Shown here: one piece after another, positions 22,612 to 34,200 of the stretch | Position numbering within the stretch: the stretch's first letter is position 1 | How the letters are laid out: each line of letters begins with the position of its first letter | Assembly (NCBI GenBank): GCA_026724425.1 | Contig: JAIUCV010000001.1 | Coordinates: 18,644,556-18,708,555 of the forward strand | Direction of reading: 5' to 3' | DNA length: 64,000 nt | Source: Erythrophleum ivorense | Taxonomy: Eukaryota > Streptophyta > Magnoliopsida > Fabales > Fabaceae | Position numbers and translations under genes: made by a program | The notes under the pieces: generated by a model | What the model was told of the DNA's origin: nothing | What the model saw: the letters and a program-made list of their open reading frames with translations, nothing else | Databases searched by the model: none

Positions 22612-25600
22612 TGTAACACCATATATTTCTAGCTTACTTCCTATTATTTCTAAATTTCTCATGATGAATTGCACAAAAGGGAATGGAAGATGGCATTAAC
22701 ATAATGCCTTATTTCACGTTGCGTAGCATATGAAAATTCCATTCGGTGTCATGCGGACCATATGAGTTCATACATTACATTCTCATATTTAATTACATAC
22801 GTACAACTTATTTGCATCACCAAAGTTGGCCCACAACTCGTGGAATTCAAAGGGGAGCATCAAACTCACACTATTATTTTCGGCCAAATTCTCAGTTTTT
22901 CTGTCACAATTTTAGAAATTCATAACTAAATCCATAAAAATTAAAACTCAACAAAATTTACCATTCCAAAAAGCTCTGGATGTCTAACCCATGCTAAAAA
23001 TAATTTCAGCTCATGAATCATTAAGTGGAGAACATTTAACATCCGAAAAACCACTGAGGTCCCTATTGTCTGGGCCACTGGTTCAGTTTACTATATGAAG
23101 TTTCAGAATTCATAACTAATTCTAGAAAATTTGGAATCATGTAATCTTGGTCATTATAGAAATTTAAACATGTCTAATTTATTTTAAAAATATTCCCAGG
23201 CCATGAAACATAACACATGAAGTGTTTGACACGCGAAAAGGGGCAAAGGTTTGGATAGCTACTGGTACTGATGCAAGTGTCTGCCGTAAACTTTGAAAGT
23301 GTCCAATTAATTTCACAAAAATCCAATACATGAAAATTATACCAATTTGGAAATCTATGAATGTTAAATTTATGATAAAAATAGACTCAGACCAGAGCAA
23401 GCACATTTAGCCACTGAAATTCAATGGAACAGTGACTCAGGTCGTGCTGCATTACTGTTGCTGTTCCAGAAATTCAAAAATTCATATCTCTTAGCTCAGA
23501 CCTCCAAATGAGGTGCTTCTAGTTGCTACAAGTCTTGTGAATACCTAGTTTCTTCATATAAAATTTCGTGGCCATTGGACCACGTTTGCCCCTCGGATGA
23601 CACAATTTCAAAACTGACCAAATAAACAGTACTGGTGCAAATCCGAAATTCTGATACCAACTTTGAAAAATCATAGAAAATTCCACAGACCTCCAAATGA
23701 CCTGATCTTGGCTTCCCAAAAAGCTCTAAGCAAGATCTAGTTTCATGAAAAATTTCAGGTCAAGAAGAGGTCATTTGGTTAGACTTTGCTATAGCTCAAG
23801 AATATGGCAATTTTGGTCCCAACAAGAAGCAAATTTGATTCACATGAGCCATCCATTGTTCTACACACATTTGAGAAACTTAGAAAGCATAAATATAGCA
23901 TAAGTAATTCCCTCATAAGGTCTGAACCCTCATGCAACTCAAATTCACCATGTCACTTCCATAAACATACATGCACAAGTGGACTCCCAAGTGGTCAAAA
24001 TACTCAATTCTATTCATTAAACTCTATTCTTGATACATACACTAACTTTACATAGTTTTACACTTGTTCAAAGTGTCATGGCTCAAAAATAACATTTACA
24101 TATCTACTTTGACATTCTAGACATCATAGTACATCAAAAATAGAAAGATTTGCCAAGAAATGGAGATTTAAGCTCCTTGGCTTCCATCCTTTGGATCTTG
24201 AACTCCACCTAGATCATATGAGATGAGATAAAGGAGGGGGTGAGATTCATTGAATCTCAATAGCTCATACACCTATTCAAGCACATCTTCAAGGTATAAA
24301 ACATGTCAAAGGTACAAGTATGCAATCAATCAATCTATGAAGTATTCATCTTTCACATTTTTGTGTCACAAACTCATGTCAAGCACAAGAATGAGCTCTA
24401 AGGACTTTTGGTTTGGCCTCGCCCCATTTCTAGGACTTTTGGATTGCCTCACTCTTGGTTTTTAGGACTTTTGACTTAGCCTCACCCATCCAAGGGACTT
24501 TTGGCCTTGTCTCACCCATGCCATGAGACTTTTGGCATCTCCTCACCTACATTAAGGGACTTTTGGCACTACCTCACTCTTATGAGCCATTTCCACCATT
24601 CAAAGACATTCAAGAAAGTATATTGGTACCAAAATAGCAACATAGCATCAAGTGGCATGTCTCAAACATATAAACATACACACAAGCACACAATGACACT
24701 ATATGCAACAAGAAAAGGTGGAGAGCTACTTTAGTGCAAATTCAAGCTTTACTTTGCTTGTTTCTTCTCTTTTTCGGTTCCACAAACACAAGGAGGTGAG
24801 GTTGGATTTCCTTGGCCTATTCACAATAAACAACACTTAATTATACTCTTGGAACAAGTTATGACATCCAACTCACTCTTAAGACTACACTTTGTTCTAT
24901 TTGTCACAATATGGTTCCATTAAGGACCTAATGAAGTAACTACCATAATTAACATTCTTGGTTCCATTCTCTTGCCATATTTAGACCTCTTGATCTCATT
25001 TAAGGTCTTTGAAGCCGTCACACTCACTTTCACAAACCTAGGTCCATGTTGCTTCATAAGGTTACATTATGGAAGCCATTGCCTCATCTCCCAACCTAAG
25101 GCTTCTAAATTTTTCCCAATGGTTTCTCCCACCTTCGAACATCATATAAAGTCCCAAACCAAGGCTAGAACAAATTAAAACATCCCCTAACCTAATGAAC
25201 CTAGCTTGGCCGAAATATGCACCATAATGGAGGTTCATGGACTTTTGATTTTTCCTTGATGGGAGAGCCACCTGGGAGGCTTTCTAAAGGCCTTAGGAGC
25301 TCAAGGAAACATTCAAATAGCCAAGGAAACATTCACACAAAATCAGATTTTGCAAAACCCTAGAAAACACTACACTTTTCTAACTTGTTTTCTATTATTT
25401 TTTCTTGGAATTTCTTGCCATATTCCATCTCCCCATGGCCTAAAACCCTTGTTCCCTCCTTGTATTTGGACAGAACATCCTCCCCTCCTTTGGTTATGTT
25501 CTTGGCTGAAATACACACAAAGGGAGGGGGAAGAGAAGATGCAACAGAAAGCAAAGATTACCTAGGGTTCAAGTGAGCTTTCAAGTGTCTTTCTCCTTCA

Positions 25601-26420
25601 TTCTCTTCTCCTTAGCAAATTCAAAATTCTCCCCTTAGGTCTAGGTCAAAAACGAAACCAAATCATTCAAAAAATCTATGGAAAGAAAGAAGGAAGAGAG
25701 GAGAACAAGATTGGAGGAAGATGGAGCAAGAAATTTCATGAAATTACCTAGTTTCTCCTTAGCTTTCTTCCTCTTTTTCTCCCCCCTTTCGTGTGCCTAA
25801 GAGAGCTGAAGATTTTCTGTATTTTGGGCAGAATGGGTCGTGCTCATTAAAGAGGAGAAGAAGGGAGAAAAGTGTGAAACTCTTTAGAACATTCAAGAAA
25901 CCATAAATTTCAATTTTACCCTTCCGTAATGGCAATTTCTTTTCGGCTTCGTTTTAGCTCCTTTTTTAGCATGTTCTTTTCCATCATAAAATTTAGGTTC
26001 CTAACTTAATAAAATGCCTTTGGAATCACTCAAATCAGAGCTAAAACCTTTCCGAATGAATCGATCAAAGTTCGGGTCAACCGACATTGGAAAGAGTACA
26101 CCGAAGGGGCTTTACAGGTCCCGGGGATTCCCATGATTTTTGAGACCTCTGAGAACCTTGGGCAACTCAAATTTTTCATTTAAAAAGCCCTCCTAGGTGT
26201 TTTTCCAAAATTACACTTATTTATAAAAATGCCATTGGCCTTTCGGTAAATTTTTCAAATTGCTCCAACCCCAATTTTTGGGCAACTCAAGGCTTAAATC
26301 CTTATTTTCTATTATTTAAAATTTTATTCAAATTTTATTTGGCCTTGAATCACTCATCTCAGGGGACTTGCTTTTCAAACCAGCCTGTTCTAGTGATTAT
26401 ACAACGTACCAGGCGTTACA
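22612..26420 (-). repeat. 3' LTR of the complete element
   Basis: On the plus strand it runs from TGTAACACC to GGCGTTACA (3809 bp). Five modules start at 22911, 23101, 23292, 23472 and 23662, and the minisatellite is at 24401-24590. The ORFs at 23179-23406, 23519-23719, 23804-24055, 24250-24465, 24501-24734 and 25350-25576 recur in the other LTR only because the LTRs are near-identical. They show no protein family. Confidence 0.95.
24401..24590 (-). repeat. LTR minisatellite, units of about 29-37 bp
   Basis: Five or six units on the pattern GGACTTTTGGCNTNNCCTCACCCA (plus strand) are separated by variable 5-10 bp spacers. The same array is present in every family A LTR long enough to contain it. 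Confidence 0.85.
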
Positions 26421-26434
26421 TTTCCACCCCCTTT
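26421..26434 (-). other. Polypurine tract of the complete element
   Basis: Minus-strand AAAGGGGGTGGAAA directly abuts the 3' LTR start and would prime plus-strand synthesis. Confidence 0.9.
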
Positions 26435-26470
26435 AAAATAAATTTTGTCCTCAAAATTTAAATACGTACC

Positions 26471-26640
26471 TCAGGGAAATAGCTCTGGATACTTTCGTTT
26501 TATGTCATCTTCTAGTTCCCAGGTTGCCTCCTCAGACGTCGGGCCCTTCCAGACCACTTTCACCAGAGAGATGCTCTTGTTTCTTAGTTGTTTCAACTTG
26601 GTATCCACAATCTTCTTTGGCCTTACTACGTAGGAAAGAT
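26471..26640 (-). pseudogene. Chromodomain (C-terminal targeting module)
   Basis: The minus-strand frame reads LVKVVWKGPTSEEATWE then a KYPELFP end before TGA. The VVW, EEATWE and YP-F positions are those of retroelement chromodomains, which in other chromoviruses bind heterochromatin marks and direct integration. The sequence is intact over this stretch. The plus-strand ORF at 26445-26633 is its shadow. Confidence 0.88.
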
Positions 26641-27800
26641 TTTCCTACAATTGGATATGCTCATATTCTATAACATGTGAGGGGTCTGGTAAGTACTTCT
26701 TCAATTAGGAGACGTGAAAAACATTATAGATTTGGGCTAGGTTTAGAGGTAGGGCTATCCGGTAGGTCACGGATCCGATTTTCTCAAGAATTTTAAATGG
26801 ACCAATATACCTAGGACTGAGCTTCTTTTCCCTCGTAGACTGACCTACCCCAGTCATTGAAGACACTCGAATGAATACGTGGTCTCTAATCTCAAACTCT
26901 AACGGCCTTTTTCTCTGATCGGCATAACTTTTCTACCTACTCTAAGCCGTAAGGAGTTTCTTTCTAGTCAGTTCCATCTGTTTGGTGGTCTGGTCAACTA
27001 TCTCAGGCCCTATTAAGCTCTTCTCACCTAGCTCAACCCAACATAATGGAGATCTACACTTTCTCCCATAGAGAGCCTCATAAGGGGCCATTTGAATACT
27101 AGAATGATAACTGTTATTGTATGTAAATTTAGCTAATGGCAGATATGCATCCCAGTTACCCTTCGTCTCTAACACATATGCCCTCAGTATGTCCTCAAAG
27201 GTCTGGATAGTCCTTTCAGTCTAACCATCAGTCTAGGGGTAGTAAGCAGTGCTAAACTGCAACCTGGTCCCTAAGGCAAACTGTAACGACCTCCAAAAGT
27301 TTGATGTGAACCTAGGGTCCCTATCAGATACTATGCTGCTGGGTACTCCATGAAGTCGCACTATCTCACGTATATATAACTGGGCTAATCTATCCAATGA
27401 GTAAGTAGCCCTAATCGCTAAGAAATGTGCAGACTTCGTCAATCTATCCACAACTACTCAGATAGCATCGTGTCCAGAGGATGTCCTGGGTAACCCCATA
27501 ATGAATTCCATAGCTATACTATCTCATTTCCACTCGGGGATATCTAGGGGTTGCAGCAACCCAGCGGGTCTTTGGTGTTCTACCTTGACCCTCTGGCACA
27601 CTAAATATCTCGCCACTTAATTTGTGACATCATTCTTCATTCCTAGCCACCAGAAGATTCTTTTTAGATCCTGATACATCTTAGTGGCACCTGGATGGAT
27701 AGTATATTTACTCTTGTGTGCCTCTTCTAGAATTTTCTCTCTCAACTCATTGCTACTAGGTACACAGATTCTATCTCGGTATACTATCACACCGTTCTCA
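26640..27800 (-). pseudogene. Integrase
   Basis: Three parts are visible. The N-terminal zinc-binding region includes IHPGATKMYQDLKRIFWW, but the first Cys of the CxxC pair reads as Tyr (codon at 27605-27607), so the HHCC site is damaged. The catalytic core has VVVDRLTKSAHF, VSDRDPRFTSNFW and TERTIQTFED, giving the D, D and E positions. The C-terminal part, ending with HVS and LKKYLPDPSH, leads into the chromodomain. In-frame stops occur at several Gln and Trp positions, among them two TAG close to the catalytic Glu. Confidence 0.9.
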
Positions 27801-27946
27801 GATATCCCAAAGTCTGAGGTCTTACCTTAGGAGATTTCGCTCCTAATCTGTTTCAAGAATTCATCCTCTCTCTAGGCATCTAAGATCTGGACTCTCAACT
27901 CATTCTCAATTCAGGTCTCACTCAAAAATAGTTTGCTCGATACCAG

Positions 27947-28440
27947 CTAGCAAGAGAGGTTCAGATTTTTAAATTTTTCTAAGAGCTCTTGCTCCCTGAT
28001 CATCATATGGGCAACGTGGATAGATTTCCTACTTAGGGCATCGGCCACCACATTGGCCTTCCCCGGATAGTATTTCAATACATAATCATAATCTTTCAGG
28101 AGCTCCATCCATCTCCTTTGTCTCATATTGAGTTCCTTTTGATCAAATAGATATTTCAGACTTTTATGGTCACTATAAATCTCTATAGTCACACCATACA
28201 AATAGTGCCTTCAAATTTTAAGAGTAAACACTACTGTGGCTAACTCTAGGTCATGTATGGGATAATTCTCCTCATGAGACCTCAGCTGCCTAGAAGCATA
28301 TGCCACTACCCTACCCTACTGCATCAATACACATCCTAACCCTTTCCTCGAGGCATCACTATATACCACAAATAGTAAACTAGGGTCAGGAATGACTAGC
28401 ACAGGGGCAGTGGTCAATCAGAGTTTCAACTCCTGGAAAC
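27947..28440 (-). pseudogene. RNase H domain
   Basis: The frame carries YSDASRKGLGCVLMQ (first catalytic Asp), HDLELATVVFTLK (Glu) and IEIYSDHKSLKYLF followed by RRWMELLKDYDY and KANVVADALSRK. These are the conserved blocks of Ty3 RNase H, which removes the RNA strand during reverse transcription. Stops interrupt it after VLMQ (TAG) and at TLKI (TGA). Confidence 0.88.
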
Positions 28441-29290
28441 TCCTCTCACATCTTTCATCCCACACAAAGGGTATATCCTTTCGAGTCAGCCTCGTAAGTG
28501 GCAAGGCCATCTGAGAAAAGCCCTGAATGAATCGTCGGTAATATCCTACTAAACTAAGGAAACTCCTAACCTCAATAATCGTCCTAGGCCTATCCCACTG
28601 TAACACAGCCTCAACTTTATGGGGATCTACTGCGACCCTATCTCGTGAGATCACATGACCTAAGAATTTCACCTCGGTCAGCCAAAACTCACATTTACTC
28701 AATTTGGCATATAATTTCTTCTCTTTCAGAATCTATAGGGCTAATCTTAGATGCCTCTCATACTCCTCAAAAGATCTAGAGTACACTAGGATATCATCAA
28801 TAAAGACCACAACAAATTTATCTAGATACGGTCTGAAGACCCTATTCATGTAGTCCATGAATACCGCGGGCACATTTGTCAGCTCGAATGGCATCATAAG
28901 GAACTCATAATGCCCATATCTAGTCCTGAAGGCTGTCTTCAACTTTCACTCTCAATTGGTGATATCCAGAGCTAAGGTCTATCTTAGAAAAAACAGATGC
29001 CCCAGCTAACTGATCTAACAAGTCATCTATCCTAGGGAGAGGATACTTATTCTTGATGGTAACCTTATTCAATTCTCTATAATCTATACACAATCTTAAG
29101 CTACCATCTTTCTTTTTCACGAATAACACTGGAGCTCCTCAAGGTGACACACTAGGGTGTATAAACCCTTTTTCTAATAGCTCCTCTATCTACTTTTTCA
29201 ATTCAGTAAGCTCGGCGGGAGCCATCCTGTACAGAGCCTTGGACACTGGTCCAGCCCCAGGCACTATCTCTATGGGGAACTCTATCTCTC
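28440..29290 (-). pseudogene. Reverse transcriptase
   Basis: Visible blocks in order are LFVKKKDGSLRLCIDYRELN, KIDLSSGYHQLRVK, TAFRTRYGHYEFLMMPF, VVFIDDILVYS (catalytic Asp pair at 28793-28798) and FLGHVISRDRVAVDP, then the connection domain. The frame shifts between LRVK and TAFRTRYG (about 28920-28940), where a few residues are also missing. In the normally FGLTNAPA-like motif, Gly reads Glu and Ala reads Val, both transition changes. Confidence 0.9.
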
Positions 29291-29444
29291 TCTCAGGTGG
29301 TAACCCACTAAAATCAAAATCTTTAGGGAAAACCTCTGGGAATTCCCTAACGATCGGGATCTCTTCTATCCCTTCTTCTACCTCAACCCGTATAAAGAAA
29401 AAGACTAGAAACCCCTGACACCCCTGTTCTAAGTATCTCTCAGC

Positions 29445-29940
29445 CTAGGCAGTAGTCATGAAAGATAGCTCGGCTTCTATCCTAGGTATGGTCCTACAAG
29501 AAGGTATAGATACAGTGTGGTGTTCACAATCAAGGAAAACATTATTGGCAGTCATCCAGTTCATGCCCACAATCAAATCAATGTCATGGAATGGCATACA
29601 AATCAAGTCGATGGTAGTATGACAATGATTAAACTGGACAGTGACATTCAAACAAGTACGGGAAGTAATAACGTGGCCTCCACTGGGTGTGGTGACAGAT
29701 AAATCAAATGGTAGAGTACTAATGGCTAGACCCAAATGTCTCACACAGTCATAAGATATAAACGAGTGACTAGCACCTGAATCAAACATAGCAATCACAG
29801 GAAAATCGTTCACTATGAGCGTACCTTGAATAAGACTGGGAGACGCACTAGCCTCTTGCTGAGAAAGGGCAAACACCCTACCCTGGGTCTGTGGCCTGGG
29901 AGGAGGTGGTCTAAGCGGAGGCACTAAATATGCCTGAGAG
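29445..29940 (-). pseudogene. Aspartic protease (retropepsin)
   Basis: An uninterrupted stretch holds VIAMFDSGASHSFIS, with the catalytic DSGA at 29772-29783, and DIDLIVGMNWM downstream, the two conserved landmarks of Ty3 protease. It would cut the polyprotein during particle maturation. Confidence 0.9.
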
Positions 29941-29972
29941 CAGTTTCTGGTAATATGCCCACACTTGAAGCA
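29938..29972 (-). pseudogene. Gag zinc knuckle, shortened
   Basis: CFKCGHITRNC follows a Lys/Pro-rich linker. The usual CX2CX4HX4C spacing is reduced to one residue between the second Cys and the His, which implies loss of three codons. Metal binding in the usual geometry would be impaired. Confidence 0.8.
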
Positions 29973-30239
29973 AATCACTGTGGATTGTGGGGCGACGGAT
30001 GATTGAGTCTTCGGGGGCTGTACCTTCTTTCCTTTTGGTGGCTTCCTATTCCATAGCACCTTGCTCTTCTTTTTGCTAAAAGGTGCGAAACTAGCTCCTT
30101 CCTCTAGTCTCGGTCTCTTTAACTCCAGGGTCCCCCTTTGTCCAGATGCCATGACAGTAGGCATAATCTCTCTCAAATTATTCTCGATTACCCTACTGAT
30201 CTCCATGATAGCATTGAAGTTTCAGATTCTGTATGGAGT

Positions 30240-31055
30240 CACTCTATCTCTGACCTGGGGTTTCAACCCGAGCTCAAACTATTCACACCTCCAGGGCTCA
30301 TCATCATACCTCTGAAGGTATGAAGAATACCAAGACAATTCTATAAATCTTGCCACGTATTGGTCTACAGTCATGTCATCTGTCTGCTTCAATCCCATAA
30401 ATTGCACCTCTTTTTGTTTTCTCACAGAATTGGGGAAATACTTCTCATAAAATTGTACTAAGAAGTTTTCCCAAGTCATCTGTAAATTCCTAGCGTCCAT
30501 TAAGGGCCTTGCACTAAGCCACCAATTATCAGCTTCTTTTCGTAACATAAAAGTAACTAGTTGAACTTTTTGTTCTGAGGTGCAATCCATCACTGTAAAG
30601 ATTTTCTCTATCTCCCTCACCCAGGCCTCCACCTTGTCTGCATCTAGCTTTCCGTCAAACACAGGCAGGTTGTTCTTTCTGAATTGATTCAATTATTTTT
30701 GGATAGACGGCAGAGCCTAAACTGGTTCCTAGGGAGGTGGGGGTGGAGCACCGGAAGTGAAAGGCTGGGATGCACCAGAGGTGGATGGTTAAGGTACATC
30801 GGAGGTGGATGGCTGAGGCAGAGGCGGCAAAGGGGCCTCTCTTCTGGCTTCTTCTTGCTTAGCCAGGGCTCCCTACAACTACATAATCATCTCATGCTGC
30901 TGCTGGATCATATAATGTTGCTGGGCTATGACATTCTCAAACTAGTCAATCCGCTCCTTGATAGCCCGCACTGGATCCTCAGACTCAACCTTAGGTTCTC
31001 GAGGTGGTCTACCTCTGCCTCTACCTCTACCTCGGCCTCTCCGAGTCTCAACCAT
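30240..31055 (-). pseudogene. Gag capsid region
   Basis: An Arg/Gly-rich N-terminus and a Gln/Pro-rich segment (about 30690-31055) are followed by the retrotransposon gag core, with VEAWVREIEKIF, ADNWWLSAR, TWENFLVQFYEKYFP and DMTVDQYVARFIELS. The N-terminal 120 codons contain eight stops (six TAG, two TAA), almost all in Gln contexts. The core at 30279-30692 is open. Confidence 0.88.
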
Positions 31056-31183
31056 CTTTACTAAAAAGAAAAACCACAGCCTTTAGCTCACAACATAATT
31101 TTTAACACACATACATAGATATTCCACCCGAAAATAAGCCAAATATACCATCCAAGAATCAAATGTCGAGCAAAAGTGCCTGA

Positions 31184-31201
31184 ACCTTTGCTCTAATACC
31201 A
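31184..31201 (-). other. Primer-binding site, tRNA-iMet type
   Basis: Minus-strand TGGTATTAGAGCAAAGGT lies 5 nt after the 5' LTR. It matches the TGGTATCAGAGC consensus except for one C-to-T change. Confidence 0.85.
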
Positions 31202-31206
31202 TAAAA

Positions 31207-34200
31207 TATAACACCATATATTTCTAGCTTGCTTTCTATTATTTCTAAGTTTCTCATGATGAATTGCACAAAAGGGAATGGAAGATGGCATTAACATAAT
31301 GCCTTATTTCGCGTTGCGTAGCGTATGAAAATTCCATTCGGTGTCATGCGGACCATATGAGTTCATACATCACATTCTCATATTTAATTACATATATACA
31401 ACTCATTTGCATCACCAAAGTTGGCCCACAACTCGTGGAATTCAAAGGGGAGCATCAAACTCACACTATTATTTTCGGCCAAATTCTCAGTTTTTCTGTC
31501 ACAATTTTAGAAATTCATAACTAAATCCATAAAAATTAAAACTCAACAAAATTTACCATTCCAAAAAGCTCTGGATGTCTAACCCATGATAAAAATAATT
31601 TCAGCTCATGAATCATTAAGTGGAGAACATTTAACATCCGAAAAACCACTGAGGTCGCTATTGTCTGGGCCACTGGTTCAGTTTACTATATGAAGTTTCA
31701 GAATTCATAACTAATTCTAGAAAATTTGGAATCATGTAATCTTGGTCATTATAGAAATCTAAACATGTCTAATTTATTCTAAAACTATTCCCAGGCCATG
31801 AAAAATAACACAGGAAGTGTTTGACACGCGAAAAGGGGCAAAGGTTTGGACAGCTACTGGTACTGATGCAAGTGTCTGCCGTAAACTTCGAAAATGTCCA
31901 ATTAATTTCACAAAAATCCAATACATGAAAATTATACCAATTTGGAAATCTATGAATGTTAAATTTATGATAAAAATAGACTCAGACCAGAGCAAGCACA
32001 TTTACCAACTGAAATTCAATGGAACAGTGACTCAGGTCGTGCTGCATTACTGTTGCTGTTCCAGAAATTCAAAAATTCATATCTCTTAGCTCAGACCTCC
32101 AAATAAGGTGCTTCTAGTTGCTACAAGTCTTGTGAATACCTAGTTTCTGCATATAAAATTTCGTGGCCATTGGACCATGTTTGCCCCTCGGATGACACAA
32201 TTTCAAAACTGACCAAATAAACAGTACTGGTGCAAATCCAAAATTCTGATACCAACTTTGAAAAATCATAGAAAATTCCACAGACCTCCAAATGACCTGA
32301 TCTTGGCTTCCCAAAAAGCTCTAAGCAAGATCTAGTTTCATGAAAAATTTCAAGTCAAGAAGAGGTCATTTGGTTAGACTTTGCTATAGCTCAAGAAGAT
32401 GGCAATTTTGGTCCCAACAAGAAGGAAATTTGATTCACATGAGCCATCCATTGTTCTACACACATTTGAGAAACTTAGAAAGCATAAATATAGCATAAGT
32501 AATTCCCTCATAAGGTCTGAACCCTCATGCAACTCAAATTCACCATGTCACTTCCATAAACATACATGCACAAGTGGACTCCCAAGTGGTCAAAATACTC
32601 AATTCTATTCATTAAACTCTATTCTTGATACATACACTAACTTTACATAGTTTTACACTTGTTTAAAGTGTCATGGCTCAAAAATAACATTTACATATCT
32701 ACTTTGACATTCTAGACATCATAGTACATCAAAAATAGAAAGATTTGCCAAGAGATGGAGATTTAAGCTCCTTGGCTTCCATCCTTTGGATCTTGAACTC
32801 CACCTAGATCATATGAGATGAGATAAAGGAGGTGGTGAGATTCATTGAATCTTAATAGCTCATACACCTATTCAAGCATATCTTTAAGGTATAAAACATG
32901 TCAAAGGTATAATTATGCAATCAATCAATCTATGAAGCATTCATCTTTCACATTTTTGTGTCACAAACTCATGTCAAGCACAAGAATGAGCTCTAGGGAC
33001 TTTTGGTTTGGCCTCACCCCATTTCTAAGACTTTTGGATTGTCTCACTCTTGGTTCTTGGGACTTTTAAGTTAGCCTCACCCATCCAAGGGACTTTTGGC
33101 CTTGTCTCACCCATGCCATGAGACTTTTGGCATCTCCTCACCCACATTAAGGGACTTTTGGCACTACCTCACCCTTATGAGCCATTTCCACCATTCAAAG
33201 ACATTCAAGAAAGCATATTGGTACCAAAATAGCAACATAGCATCAAGTGGCATGTCTCAAACATATAAACATACACACAAGCACACAATGACACCATATG
33301 CAACAAGAAAATGTAACAAGAAAAGGTGGAGAGCTACTTTGGTGCAAATTCAAGCTTTACTTTGCTTGTTTCTTCTCCTTGTCAGTTCCACAAATACAAG
33401 GAGGTGGGGTTGGATTTCCTTGGCCTATTCACAATAAACAACACTTAATTATATTCTTGGAACAAGTTATGACATTCAACTCACTCTTAAGACTACACTT
33501 TGTTCTATTTCTCACAATATGGTTCCATTAAGGACCTAATGAAGCAACTACCATAATTAACATTCTTGGTTCCATTCTCTTGCCATATTTAGACCTCTTG
33601 ACCTCATTTAAGGTCTTTGAAGCCATCACACTCACTTTCACAAACCTAGGTCCATGTTGCTTCATAAGGTTATATTATGGAAGCCATTACCTCATCTCCC
33701 AACCTAAGGCTTCTACATTTTTTCCAATGGTTTCTCCCATCTTCTAACATCATATAAAGTCCCAAATCAAGGCTAGAACAAATTAAAACATCCCCTAGCC
33801 TAATGAACCTAGCTTGGCCGAAATATGTACCATAATGGAGGTTCATGGACTTTTTGATTTTTCCTTAATGGGAAAGCCACTTGGGAGGCTTTCTAAAGGT
33901 CTTATGAGCTCAAGGAAACATTCACACAAAATCAGATTTTGCAAAACCCTAGAAAATACTACACTTTTCTAACTTGTTTTCTATTATTTTTTCTTGGAAT
34001 TTCTTGCCATATTCCATCTCCCCATGGCCTAAAACCCTTGTTCCCTCCTTGTATTTGGACAGAACATCCTCCCCTCCTTTGGTTATGTTCTTGGCTGAAA
34101 TACACACAAAGGGAGGGGGAAGAGAAGATGCAACAAAAAGCAAAGATTACTTAGGGTTCAAGTGTCTTTCTCCTTCATTCTCTTCTCCTTAGCAAATTCA

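Larger units (their letters stand above)
26471..31055 (-). pseudogene. gag-pol: gag-pol polyprotein of the complete element, broken
   Basis: The reading frame starts at ATG 31055 (an MVETRRGRGRGRGRG-type basic N-terminus) and ends at TGA 26471-26473 just after the chromodomain, about 1530 codons. Domain order is gag, zinc knuckle, aspartic protease, reverse transcriptase, RNase H, integrase, chromodomain, the order of Tekay/Del chromoviruses. One frame change falls at about 28920-28940, in RT. By hand count about 17 TAG, 7 TGA and 5 TAA interrupt the frame, most at positions where the family has Gln or Trp. Replication in trans by a relative is possible because the primer site and purine tract survive. 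The individual domains are listed separately. Confidence 0.92.

Noticed and set aside
22911..23790. True centromeric satellite array
   Set aside because: Only four or five very degenerate modules occur per LTR, and always within LTR boundaries, so this is an LTR-internal structure and not an independent satellite array.
23804..24055. ORF conserved at 32399-32650, possible conserved small protein
   Set aside because: It is conserved only because both are the two LTRs of one element. More distant family members do not keep the frame.
30684..31064. 126-codon plus-strand ORF, and plus-strand ORFs at 29517-29702 and 30061-30323
   Set aside because: They are antisense shadows of the gag region on the minus strand.
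32996..33182. CRISPR-like array (regular short repeats)
   Set aside because: The units are degenerate, spacers are only 5-10 bp, and the array lies inside a plant LTR.
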